A stretch of DNA of 49,112 nt from an uncultured Actinomycetes bacterium (GTDB taxonomy: Bacteria > Actinomycetota > Actinomycetes > Nanopelagicales > Nanopelagicaceae), in NCBI GenBank assembly GCA_903822425.1, contig CAIJOY010000040.1, forward strand, positions 1 through 49,112, in the 5' to 3' direction. A program made the position numbers and the translations under genes. Under the pieces are notes generated by a model. It ran no database searches, was not told the origin of the DNA, and saw nothing but the letters and a program-made list of their open reading frames with translations. The stretch's first letter is position 1. The number at the start of each line of letters is the position of its first letter. Of the stretch, positions 17,270 through 25,732 are shown in pieces.

Positions 17270-18200
17270 AAGACTTATCAATCTTACGATCGCTCTTCTT
17301 GCAACGAAACGATATTTAACTAAATCTGAAATTTTTAAAAATATCGAGGGTTATGAAGGATCTTTGGACTCGAAAGAACGCATGTTCGAACGGGATAAAG
17401 ATGATCTCCGAACCCTAGGTATAGAAATTGAAGTTGGTGGAACTGATCCACTTTTTGATGATGAGCCAGGCTATCGGATTCGCCCTGAGTCGTATTCCTT
17501 CAATATAGGCGCCCTTACCGGAACTGAGATAGCACTACTTTCTTTAGCTGCCGAAGCATGGCGCGGTGCCGCTCTTGATTTTTCAGCACAATCAGCTTTG
17601 GTTAAATTGAATTCATTGGGTATTGAATCTGATTTCGAAGCCTTGCCTGCCCTTGCTCCCAAACTCACTCAAGAAAGTGCGAACTTCCTCCCCATCGCGG
17701 CGGCTATCGCCGATACCTCCCCAGTGCGGTTTTCTTATTTATCAAAAAGTTTGCAAACAAATTTACGACATCTGCTTCCGTATGGTTTAGGAAGTCGCAG
17801 CGGAATCTGGTATTTGGTGGGTTTCGATAATGATAGATCGGAATTACGCACCTTCCGCTTAGATCGAATTTTAGGCGAAGTAGAACGTGATACATCGGCG
17901 CCCAATTTCACGATGCCGCTTGATTTCAACATAGTGCAATTTCTTGACTCGCATTTATTTGATCCAAGCGAACAAGCCCTTGTGAGTATCAGGAGAGATA
18001 GGGGCCATGCACTGCGACAAAGGGCTATCGATACCACTCTTGGCGATGAATTCGATCTCTGCGTCGTTCCTTTTTCTGACGCCGACCGAATGCGGGACTT
18101 AATTTTGTGGCATGGCGATGATGTTGTGGTGCAATCACCGGAATATTTGCGCACCATTGTTATAACCGCCCTAGAAACGTTGGTGCACGTCCATGGGTAA
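17250..18200 (+). CDS. pafB: WYL-domain regulator PafB
   Basis: 316 residues: an N-terminal winged-helix region (KTERLINLTIALL...YLTKSEIFKNI), a central helical domain, and a WYL domain whose signature is visible as GIWYLVGFD followed by LRTFRLDRI. PafB with PafC activates the LexA-independent DNA-damage response in mycobacteria, probably sensing single-stranded DNA through the WYL domain. It overlaps trmI by 20 bp and pafC by 8 bp, so the two subunits are translated as a pair. Unusually, pafA and the proteasome genes are not upstream. Confidence 0.92.
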   Translation: MASRKTERLINLTIALLATKRYLTKSEIFKNIEGYEGSLDSKERMFERDKDDLRTLGIEIEVGGTDPLFDDEPGYRIRPESYSFNIGALTGTEIALLSLAAEAWRGAALDFSAQSALVKLNSLGIESDFEALPALAPKLTQESANFLPIAAAIADTSPVRFSYLSKSLQTNLRHLLPYGLGSRSGIWYLVGFDNDRSELRTFRLDRILGEVERDTSAPNFTMPLDFNIVQFLDSHLFDPSEQALVSIRRDRGHALRQRAIDTTLGDEFDLCVVPFSDADRMRDLILWHGDDVVVQSPEYLRTIVITALETLVHVHG

Positions 18201-19119
18201 ATTTGTCGCCGATACAGGACTCCAAAGGACCGCTCGTTTACTCAATTTGGTCCCCTTCCTTAGCACACACCAGGGGATCGAAATTTCAACTCTTAGTGAA
18301 ACGTTTGGAGTGACCGAACAACAACTGATTGCTGATCTGAACACATTATGGATGTGCGGTTTGCCTGGTTACACGCCGCTAGAACTTATTGACCTTTCTT
18401 TCGACTCTGGTTCAGTCACAATATGGAATGCAGAAACTTTGCAAAACCCTAGAGCTCTCAACCGAGAGGAATCTCTCTGCCTCCTACTTGGCTTGGGCTA
18501 TTTGAAACAACAGTTGGGGATAGAAGAAGCATCGTTACAGGCATCAATAGAGGATTTAATACAAAAGATACAGTCAACATTTAAGAGTGCCTTTGTCTCT
18601 CAGGTATTTGCTGACAGCAGCGTTTCGGCTGGTTTGCGTGCCACTTTACAAAAATCGATATCGACGCGTTCTGCTGTAGCAATTACGTATCATTCCACCA
18701 GTCGCGACGAAATCAATTCGCGAGTGGTTCGACCGCTGGAAATGCGTGTCGAGGGATCGCATGAATATCTTTTTGCTTTCTGCCAAACCGCCCAATCACA
18801 TCGTACCTTTCGATTAGATCGCATCGAATCTATTGCCCACCAAATCGAAGAAGTCGAGAGCGTATCCCAGGTGCAAGCACGAGAAACCCCATTGTCTTAC
18901 CAAATTGAAATCAAAAACCGGGCACGTGATGTTGTCGAGAGATTCAATTTGGATCCTTCGATCTCGCAGCTTAAACGCGAAATCCAAAGCTTTACTGCCT
19001 CTTGGCTCGTACGCGAGATAATGAGTTTCGGAGGAGATGTAAAGTTATTGGCACCAATACAGGCAAGGAACCAACTGGTAGAACGCAGCAAATGCGCCTT
19101 AGAGGGCTATCTGAGGTAA
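18193..19119 (+). CDS. pafC: WYL-domain regulator PafC
   Basis: 308 residues, the partner of PafB. It has an N-terminal helix-turn-helix region ([19 protein letters not shown]), and a WYL domain in which the signature has drifted to HEYLFAFC, followed by the conserved HRTFRLDRI. The ATG lies inside the pafB stop region (8-bp overlap). The PafBC heterodimer regulates many mycobacterial repair genes; whether helY or other genes here are targets cannot be told from sequence alone. tatA follows after 46 bp, as in mycobacteria. Confidence 0.92.
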   Translation: MGKFVADTGLQRTARLLNLVPFLSTHQGIEISTLSETFGVTEQQLIADLNTLWMCGLPGYTPLELIDLSFDSGSVTIWNAETLQNPRALNREESLCLLLGLGYLKQQLGIEEASLQASIEDLIQKIQSTFKSAFVSQVFADSSVSAGLRATLQKSISTRSAVAITYHSTSRDEINSRVVRPLEMRVEGSHEYLFAFCQTAQSHRTFRLDRIESIAHQIEEVESVSQVQARETPLSYQIEIKNRARDVVERFNLDPSISQLKREIQSFTASWLVREIMSFGGDVKLLAPIQARNQLVERSKCALEGYLR

Positions 19120-19165
19120 GATTGTTACAGGAACTAGTTCACGTTTAACGGTAGGGAGATACTGG

Positions 19166-19354
19166 ATGTTTGGATTAAGGGAACCAAGTCATTGGTTATT
19201 AATCATTTTGATCTTCATTATTCTTTTCGGAGCCAAACGACTCCCTGATTCGGCTAGATCTCTTGCTAAATCTCTGCGCATCTTCAAAACTGAGATGAAA
19301 GAGAGCAAGGACGACGACAAGAAGAATGACTCAGAAGGTGGCACGGAGAAGTAA
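19166..19354 (+). CDS. tatA: Sec-independent translocase subunit TatA
   Basis: 62 residues: one N-terminal membrane helix ([20 protein letters not shown]), the hinge FGAKRLP, an amphipathic helix, and a charged tail rich in Lys, Asp and Glu. TatA oligomerises to form the passage for folded proteins. AGGGAG lies about 8 nt before the ATG. It is five bases upstream of tatC. No tatB is seen here; in actinobacteria it is normally elsewhere. Confidence 0.95.
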   Translation: MFGLREPSHWLLIILIFIILFGAKRLPDSARSLAKSLRIFKTEMKESKDDDKKNDSEGGTEK

Positions 19355-19359
19355 TTTTG

Positions 19360-20142
19360 ATGGCGACCCCTGTTGGCGGTCGAATGCCGCTCCTAGAACA
19401 CTTACGAGAGCTCAAAGCAAGAGTTCTGAAATCTGCGTTTGCCATATTGCTCGCTTCTGGCGTGGGCTGGTATTTCTATAATCAAATTATCACTGCTTTA
19501 GCCAAGCCTGTATGTGATCTAGCACTTGCCCAGTCTACAAACGCGTCCCACTGCGGTTCACTGTATATCAACGGGGTACTAGGCCCCTTGAATTTGCAGA
19601 TCAAAGTTGCGCTGTTAACAGGAGTCATCCTTGCTGCTCCCATCTGGATATTTCAATTGTGGTCTTTCATCGCACCTGGATTGCACAAGAAAGAACGCCG
19701 CAGTTCAATAATTTTCCTTGTGGCAGCCACTCCATTTTTTGCAGTAGGGGCAACTCTTGGCTATAAAATTTTACCTGTTGCAATCCGTGTACTTTTTGGA
19801 TTTACCCCACAATCACTTACAAATCTCATTAGGTTCGATGACTATCTTGATTTCGTCTTACGCATCATTCTGCTCTTTGGTTTGGCCTTTGAATTACCTA
19901 TCTTTCTTATAGCCCTCAATCTCATCGGATTCATATCCGGAAAAGCCATTTTAAAACCTTGGCGCATTTGGGTTTTTTCTATCACCTTATTCACCGCAGC
20001 ATTTACTCCTACGGCAGATCCACTGACTATGTCTCTTTTGGCCATACCTCTTATCGTCTTCTATTTTGCCGCTGGGGCAATAGCATTATTAGTCGATCGT
20101 CGGCGTGTGAGAAAGCTCAACGTGCAAACAGGTCTTGCCTAA
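19360..20142 (+). CDS. tatC: Sec-independent translocase subunit TatC
   Basis: 260 residues with six predicted membrane helices. The signature LLEHLRELKARV near the N-terminus forms the twin-arginine signal-binding site, and FIAPGLHKKERR follows the second helix. The conserved glutamate in FELPIFLIAL is present. The ATG at 19360 is chosen; GGAG lies about 11 nt upstream and a TTG directly before it is in frame. Its stop TAA shares a base with the next gene's ATG. Confidence 0.95.
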   Translation: MATPVGGRMPLLEHLRELKARVLKSAFAILLASGVGWYFYNQIITALAKPVCDLALAQSTNASHCGSLYINGVLGPLNLQIKVALLTGVILAAPIWIFQLWSFIAPGLHKKERRSSIIFLVAATPFFAVGATLGYKILPVAIRVLFGFTPQSLTNLIRFDDYLDFVLRIILLFGLAFELPIFLIALNLIGFISGKAILKPWRIWVFSITLFTAAFTPTADPLTMSLLAIPLIVFYFAAGAIALLVDRRRVRKLNVQTGLA

Positions 20143-21023
20143 TGTGGGGGATAGTTATTAACCCAGTCTCCGGCAAAGGCAAAGGCGCTCGAAAGGGCGC
20201 CGAAGTTATAAGTTTCTTCGCAGAACATAGATTGCCCTACAAGATAATTAGTGGGGTCAATGCCGCTGATACTTCAAACAAATTACAGAGATTTTTTGAC
20301 GAAAGGTCAGCAACAGGCGGGCACATCCAGGGTCTTGTCGCAGTTGGTGGCGACGGTTTGGCGCATTTGGTTTTACAAAAATGTGCTCTGACTACAATTC
20401 CTGTTTGTTTTATTCCTGCCGGAACAGGTAATGATTTCGTGCGGTCTTTGGGTTGGCCTGTGGAGGGACTCGATGAAATATTGCGCGCTGCGGTTACCAA
20501 GCAACCTTCCGGGATCGATCTAGGACTTGTAGACGGGGAATGGTTTGGCGCTATTTTATCCACCGGTTTTGATTCATTATGTAACGAGCGAGCCAATGCG
20601 TTGAAATGGCCGAAAGGGCCAATGAAATATAACGTTGCGATGGCTCTTGAGTTACCGTTATTTAAACCGCGAAAATATACGCTTACTTTGGATGACCAAG
20701 TTATCCAAACAGAAGCAATGCTGATCGCAATTGGTAACGCAAAGTCTTACGGTGGTGGAATGCTCGTTTGTCCAGGTGCGAGCCTGCACGATGGACTTTT
20801 CGATGTAATGATCCTTAAGCCCGTATCAATTCCAACTTTTTTAAGGATTTTTCCGCGAGTTTTCAAAGGTACGCACATACAGCATCCAGCAGTGAAAATC
20901 TACAGAGCGAAGACAGCAGAGATAGATGCTAACGCCGTTGCATACGCAGATGGCGAAAGAATTGGATCACTTCCCGTACGCGCGGAATGCATTTCGCAAG
21001 CACTTCTCACGTGGTCTCAATGA
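20142..21023 (+). CDS. Diacylglycerol kinase-family lipid kinase
   Basis: 293 residues of the DAGK/YegS/sphingosine-kinase family. The nucleotide-binding motifs are INPVSGKGKGA at the N-terminus, the GGDG motif in VAVGGDGLAHLVL, and PAGTGNDFVRSLG. C-terminal ASLHDGLFDV completes the family pattern. It phosphorylates diacylglycerol or a related lipid, recycling it to phosphatidate. The start overlaps the tatC stop by one base and the stop overlaps helY (ATGA), so it is translationally coupled in the tatAC-helY operon, as in other actinobacteria. Confidence 0.9.
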   Translation: MWGIVINPVSGKGKGARKGAEVISFFAEHRLPYKIISGVNAADTSNKLQRFFDERSATGGHIQGLVAVGGDGLAHLVLQKCALTTIPVCFIPAGTGNDFVRSLGWPVEGLDEILRAAVTKQPSGIDLGLVDGEWFGAILSTGFDSLCNERANALKWPKGPMKYNVAMALELPLFKPRKYTLTLDDQVIQTEAMLIAIGNAKSYGGGMLVCPGASLHDGLFDVMILKPVSIPTFLRIFPRVFKGTHIQHPAVKIYRAKTAEIDANAVAYADGERIGSLPVRAECISQALLTWSQ

Positions 21024-23395
21024 GTTCTCCTGCCGAGAAATTTGCTGCTGCTTCAGCACGCAAACTTAGACCTATCACTCAAGAATTCGCAGGTACATTC
21101 AATTTCCCATTTGACGCGTTCCAAATTGAAGCGTGCCAAAGCGTAGAAGCTGGAAAAGGTGTTCTGGTTGCTGCGCCCACTGGCTCAGGCAAGACGGTAA
21201 TCGGCGAATTTGCGGCATACTTAGCTTTGCGTAATGGAAAGAAATGTTTTTATACAACACCTATCAAGGCTCTCTCCAACCAGAAGTTTCAAGAATTCGT
21301 AGCCCGTTTTGGAGCTGATCGCGTGGGCCTACTAACGGGGGATACCAGCATCAACGGGGAAGCCGACATTCTGGTGATGACGACGGAAGTGTTACGAAAC
21401 ATGCTCTATGCCGGATCCAGCACTCTTAAGGATTTAGCTTTCGTTGTAATGGACGAAGTGCACTATCTAGCAGACAAATTTCGAGGAGCGGTTTGGGAAG
21501 AGGTGCTCATTCACCTAATGGAAAGTGTCCAGGTTATTTCACTTTCCGCCACCGTTTCAAATGCTGAAGAATTCGGTGAATGGCTGCAAGTAATTCGTGG
21601 TGATACAGATGTCATTGTCACTGAAATTCGTCCAGTTCCTTTATATCAACATCTCTTAATCGATACAGCGTTGATTGATCTGTTCGTTGAAGACGGTAAA
21701 GTTAATCCGGAGATTTTGCGACGTGAACGAGAAGCCATGCGCCGGGTAAGGACACCCAGGCATCGCCAAGGATCATGGGGCCACGAAAATCAAAGATTGA
21801 CTCGACCAGAGATTGTCGAATTACTTAATAGGGAAAACCTGCTACCTGCGATTACGTTTATTTTCTCACGAGTGGGATGCGATGCAGCAGTGCGCCAATG
21901 TTTAGCTTCAGGACTGCGGCTGACCTCACCCGACGAGCGAGCTGAAATTAGGACTACCGCTTTGAAATACACTGCCGAAATTGCCGAAGAGGATAAAGAT
22001 GTTCTCGGATATGAAGAATGGATCTCTGCTCTTGAACGGGGCATTGCCGCACATCACGCCGGGTTATTACCTAGTTTTAAAAGCGCGGTAGAAGATCTTT
22101 TTCAACGTGGGTTTATTAAAGCGGTTTTTGCAACCGAAACTTTAGCTTTAGGAATCAATATGCCGGCTAAAACTGTGGTACTGGAGAAGCTGGTCAAATG
22201 GAATGGTGAAGCACATTTACCAATAACCCCTGGTGAATACACGCAATTAACTGGCAGAGCTGGTCGCCGGGGGATAGATATTGAAGGAAATGCGCTGGTG
22301 CAATGGTCTCCAACTGTTGATTCAGCAACGGCAGCTGGATTAGCTTCAACGCGCACCTACCCATTGCGATCTTCATTTACTCCCACCTACAACATGTCTA
22401 TCAATCTCATTGCGCAATTCGGACGCGAACGTGCCCGTGGTTCTTTGGAATCATCTTTCGCGCAATTTCAAGCAGATAGAGCCGTTGTCGGTTTAAGCAA
22501 ACAGATTCGCAAAAATTTGGGGGCTATTGATGAACTGGTAGGAAGTGCCCAATGTCATTTAGGGGATTTCACGGAATATGCACGCCTTCGTCGCGAGATT
22601 CGAGAAACCGAAGCTTTGCTCTCTAAACGACAAGCCAAGAAAGGTTTCGATGGGAGGCAAAGAGCGCATTTAGAAAGTGATTTAGCTGACGAACGCAAAT
22701 TGCTTCGGGCGCATCCATGTCATGGTTGTAACGATCGTGAAGCACATGCCCGGTACGCTGAGAAAGCCGATCGTCTTGGCAGAGAAAATTCCGGTTTACA
22801 GGCACGTGTGGAGAATCGCACCCACGTGATTGCAAAAACATTTGATCGAATTTGTGATGTGCTTACGGAATTGCAATATATCCAAGACGAGCGCACGCTG
22901 CCACAAGGAAAGATCTTGGCGAAAATATATGCTGAATCCGACCTTCTGTTAACTGAAACGATTCGAGGTGGCTTACTAGACACACTCTCTGCGCAAGAGA
23001 TGCTTTCAGTTGTGTCGAGCATGATTTTCCACAGTCGATCACAAGAAAATCTTGCTCCTAGGATTCCTAGCGGTAATGTCCAAGAAGTTTTATCTCAGAT
23101 GGTAAAAATTTGGACAACTCTGAATATTTTGGAAGCCAAACATAGCGTTGATACACAAAGAGAGCCGGATTTTGGTTTCTGTTGGATTTCATTTCGTTGG
23201 GCAAATGGACACTCGTTACAAAGTGTTCTCAAAGGAAGCGATCTATCCGTCGGCGATTTTGTACGATCTGTTCGTCAATTAATTGATTTGCTCAATCAAA
23301 TAGCTACCGCGAGTGAATCCCTGCGACCTAAATGCAAAGAGGCTATGCGCAAACTAGACCGTGGCGTGGTGGCATATATGATGACAAACCTATGA
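21020..23395 (+). CDS. helY: DEAD/DEAH-box helicase HelY (Ski2/Mtr4-like)
   Basis: 791 residues. Walker A APTGSGKT includes K58, the DEVH box is at 145-148, motif III is SLSATVSN, and the QxxGRAGRRG-type motif appears as LTGRAGRRGID. HPCHGCNDREAHARYAEK in the C-terminal half is characteristic of actinobacterial HelY. Relatives unwind RNA or structured nucleic acid in 3'-5' direction; the exact substrate of HelY is not settled. The start overlaps the lipid kinase stop and the stop overlaps the exonuclease start (ATGA both times). Confidence 0.93.
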   Translation: MSSPAEKFAAASARKLRPITQEFAGTFNFPFDAFQIEACQSVEAGKGVLVAAPTGSGKTVIGEFAAYLALRNGKKCFYTTPIKALSNQKFQEFVARFGADRVGLLTGDTSINGEADILVMTTEVLRNMLYAGSSTLKDLAFVVMDEVHYLADKFRGAVWEEVLIHLMESVQVISLSATVSNAEEFGEWLQVIRGDTDVIVTEIRPVPLYQHLLIDTALIDLFVEDGKVNPEILRREREAMRRVRTPRHRQGSWGHENQRLTRPEIVELLNRENLLPAITFIFSRVGCDAAVRQCLASGLRLTSPDERAEIRTTALKYTAEIAEEDKDVLGYEEWISALERGIAAHHAGLLPSFKSAVEDLFQRGFIKAVFATETLALGINMPAKTVVLEKLVKWNGEAHLPITPGEYTQLTGRAGRRGIDIEGNALVQWSPTVDSATAAGLASTRTYPLRSSFTPTYNMSINLIAQFGRERARGSLESSFAQFQADRAVVGLSKQIRKNLGAIDELVGSAQCHLGDFTEYARLRREIRETEALLSKRQAKKGFDGRQRAHLESDLADERKLLRAHPCHGCNDREAHARYAEKADRLGRENSGLQARVENRTHVIAKTFDRICDVLTELQYIQDERTLPQGKILAKIYAESDLLLTETIRGGLLDTLSAQEMLSVVSSMIFHSRSQENLAPRIPSGNVQEVLSQMVKIWTTLNILEAKHSVDTQREPDFGFCWISFRWANGHSLQSVLKGSDLSVGDFVRSVRQLIDLLNQIATASESLRPKCKEAMRKLDRGVVAYMMTNL

Positions 23396-24291
23396 CACTG
23401 ATGCTGCTAGATAGTGCTTCACTTTGGTATCGCGCTTACTATGGAATGCCGGACACCTTGTTAGCCCCGGATGGAACGCCAGTGAATGCCATTCGTGGGT
23501 ATTTGGATATGACAGCCAAACTGCTCGCGCAATACAAGCCCAATCGCCTGGTGGCTTGCATCGAAGGGGACTGGCGACCTACATGGCGAGTCGAACTTTT
23601 CCCGGCTTACAAAGCTAATCGCGTTGATGAAGAAGGCGATGAAGCAGAACCTGACACATTGGCTCCACAAATTCCAATTCTTCTAGATGTCATAGATGCT
23701 TTTGGAATCACCGTCATTGGCATAGATGATTTTGAGGCTGACGATGTCATGGCTTCATTTGCTGTCCAACAACCCGGCCCGACGCGAATCGTAACGGGTG
23801 ATAGAGATTTGTTTCAGATGGTCGATGATGCTCGTAACGTGAGCGTAATATATTTAGCAAAAGGATTGTCCCAGCATGATTTGGTAAATAGAGCTTGGAT
23901 CGCCGAAAAATATGGTATTCCCGGAGATCGATACGCATTATTTGCAATGTTTAGAGGAGATCCATCCGATGGTTTACCTGGCGTTCGTGGAATCGGTGAA
24001 AAAGGGGCAGCGTTGATTGCGAACCATTTTGCAACTGTTGGTGATGTAATACGTGGCGCACAAGAAGGTCATAGTGCACTGAGCCCGAACTTAATCAAGA
24101 AGATACTTGAAGGACAGGAGTATTTAGCTATCGCACCAAAGTTGGTCGGCTGCGCTACAGATATCGCCTTGCCACAAGTTGATTTGGGTATTCCTCAACG
24201 GCCAAAGGATCTGAGCGAGATTTACTCCTTGCAAAAGCAGTTCGGACTTGGAGCAAGCGTCGATCGATTGATCGCAGCACTCGGATGGTAA
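23392..24291 (+). CDS. 5'-3' exonuclease (FEN/PolA-N-like)
   Basis: 299 residues resembling the N-terminal nuclease domain of DNA polymerase I without a polymerase. Metal-binding acidic clusters are LLLDS near the N-terminus, DDFEADDVMA, and VTGDRDLFQMV. The helix-hairpin-helix is GLPGVRGIGEKGAALI. It removes flaps or RNA primers. Actinobacteria keep a stand-alone copy next to helY in addition to polA. It overlaps helY by 4 bp and lnt by 7 bp. Confidence 0.92.
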   Translation: MTLMLLDSASLWYRAYYGMPDTLLAPDGTPVNAIRGYLDMTAKLLAQYKPNRLVACIEGDWRPTWRVELFPAYKANRVDEEGDEAEPDTLAPQIPILLDVIDAFGITVIGIDDFEADDVMASFAVQQPGPTRIVTGDRDLFQMVDDARNVSVIYLAKGLSQHDLVNRAWIAEKYGIPGDRYALFAMFRGDPSDGLPGVRGIGEKGAALIANHFATVGDVIRGAQEGHSALSPNLIKKILEGQEYLAIAPKLVGCATDIALPQVDLGIPQRPKDLSEIYSLQKQFGLGASVDRLIAALGW

Positions 24292-25715
24292 TCCTTCTTG
24301 CTGCTTTAAGTGGTTTTTTTATGTTCACAGCTTTTGCTCCTCTCAGTTTGTGGATTGCTGCCCCGTTAGCAATAGCTCTGCTGCTTGTCACTCTTGAAAG
24401 CAGTGGTTTATTTTGGCGGTTGGTTTCTTGTTATGTTTTTGGCTTATTTTTCCTCGCTCCACTTCTGCATTGGACGAGTACCTACGTGGGTTCTGCGCCT
24501 TGGTCCATTTTGGTTATTTTGGAGTCACTCTTTTTTTTACCACTTGCTTTCCTCACACCGATACGTTCCTGGCGTGTTTTCCTTTTTCCCTCCCTCTGGA
24601 TAACGATTGAGTTTTGCAGAAACCGTTTTCCTTTCGGAGGTTTTGGCTGGAGCAGGGTTGCCTACAGTCAGAGTTCGGCACCCGATGCCATGGTTGCTGG
24701 GATCGGAGGAGCCACAATTTTGAGTTTCATGACGGTGTCCCTCGGAGTAATGGGGTATCTTTTTTTTCGTCATAAATCCAAACAAGGGCTAGTAATACTC
24801 ACGGGAGTTATCGCAGCAAGTGCTTTGTCGTACCTACCGAGTGGGCACACTGGGGAAAATATTTCGATATTGGCAGTGCAAGGGGGAGTGCAGACACTTG
24901 GCTTGAACTTCAATTCCAGAGCTCGCGAAGTTTTTCATAATCACCTGCAAGCAACCCGTTCGTATTTAACAAGCACTGGAGAAAAACCGAATCTTATTAT
25001 TTGGCCAGAGAACGCTGTAGATGTCGATCCCTTTACAGATAATACGGTTGCATCCGAGCTCAATGCGCTGGTCAACAGTTATAAGATCCCTATTCTTCTA
25101 GGTGCAGTCTTGGACTCTCACGATGGTTTGCATAATGCCTCGATTCTGTGGCAACCAGGAAAAGGCGCCACTTCCATATATATAAAAAGACACCTCACAC
25201 CTTTCGGTGAATACATTCCTTTGCGCTCACTAGCTCAAAAATTCTCGCCTTTTGTACAAGATGTTCGTGATTTCACACCAGGAACAGCTCAAGTTATTCA
25301 TTCCGTCGATGGCACAAAGATCGGATCTGTCATTTGTTTTGAACTTTTAGATGATCGTTTGGTTTCACAAACCGCTCAAAATAGCTCCCTGCTGGCCGTT
25401 CAAACTAATAGTGCTACTTTCGGTTTGTCGCCAGAGAGCGCACAGCAGTTATCGATCACGAGAATACGTGCCATCGAAAATCAGCGATCCATTGTGAGCG
25501 TGTCAACAACGGGAATTAGTGCCTTTATACAAAAAAACGGCACCATTTCTTCACAAACCTCTATCAATCACAGCCAAACAATATTTGGATCGGTCCTGAC
25601 AAATAATTCTCGTACATGGGCACAACGCTGGGGCGCAAGCCTTGAATTGATAGCGATGTTTGGACCCTTTCTTGGGGTCTTCATCGTTTTCGCACGGCGA
25701 AGGTTACGCCGATAA
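24285..25715 (+). CDS. lnt: Apolipoprotein N-acyltransferase
   Basis: 476 residues: about six N-terminal membrane helices, an extracytoplasmic nitrilase domain, and a C-terminal helix with a basic tail. The catalytic triad is visible as E242 (IIWPENAVD), K301 (IKRHLTPFGEY) and C351 (VICFELLDD). Lnt adds the third acyl chain to lipoproteins; actinobacteria have this enzyme despite having one membrane. It is the last gene of the rightward block. Its TAA lies inside the left arm of the dif-like site, 11 bp from the stop of convergent gcvP. Confidence 0.92.
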   Translation: MVILLAALSGFFMFTAFAPLSLWIAAPLAIALLLVTLESSGLFWRLVSCYVFGLFFLAPLLHWTSTYVGSAPWSILVILESLFFLPLAFLTPIRSWRVFLFPSLWITIEFCRNRFPFGGFGWSRVAYSQSSAPDAMVAGIGGATILSFMTVSLGVMGYLFFRHKSKQGLVILTGVIAASALSYLPSGHTGENISILAVQGGVQTLGLNFNSRAREVFHNHLQATRSYLTSTGEKPNLIIWPENAVDVDPFTDNTVASELNALVNSYKIPILLGAVLDSHDGLHNASILWQPGKGATSIYIKRHLTPFGEYIPLRSLAQKFSPFVQDVRDFTPGTAQVIHSVDGTKIGSVICFELLDDRLVSQTAQNSSLLAVQTNSATFGLSPESAQQLSITRIRAIENQRSIVSVSTTGISAFIQKNGTISSQTSINHSQTIFGSVLTNNSRTWAQRWGASLELIAMFGPFLGVFIVFARRRLRR

Positions 25716-25732
25716 GTTACATTATGTTAAGT
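25705..25732. other. dif: Candidate dif site (XerCD chromosome-dimer resolution)
   Basis: 28 bp laid out as an 11-bp left arm TACGCCGATAA, a 6-bp centre GTTACA and an 11-bp right arm TTATGTTAAGT. The inner arm ends ATAA/TTAT are inverted as in all dif sites. Compared with the actinobacterial dif consensus as I recall it, about 24 of 28 positions agree; the right arm differs from that of E. coli at one base. The stop codon of lnt lies in the left arm and that of gcvP in the right arm. Gene directions converge on this point. xerD is encoded 14 kb to the right. Confidence 0.8.

Noticed and set aside
19131-19140. GAACTAGTTC before tatA as a LexA (SOS) box
   Set aside because: The mycobacterial box is GAAC-N4-GTTC; here the half sites are only 2 bp apart, and the gene downstream is not a repair gene.
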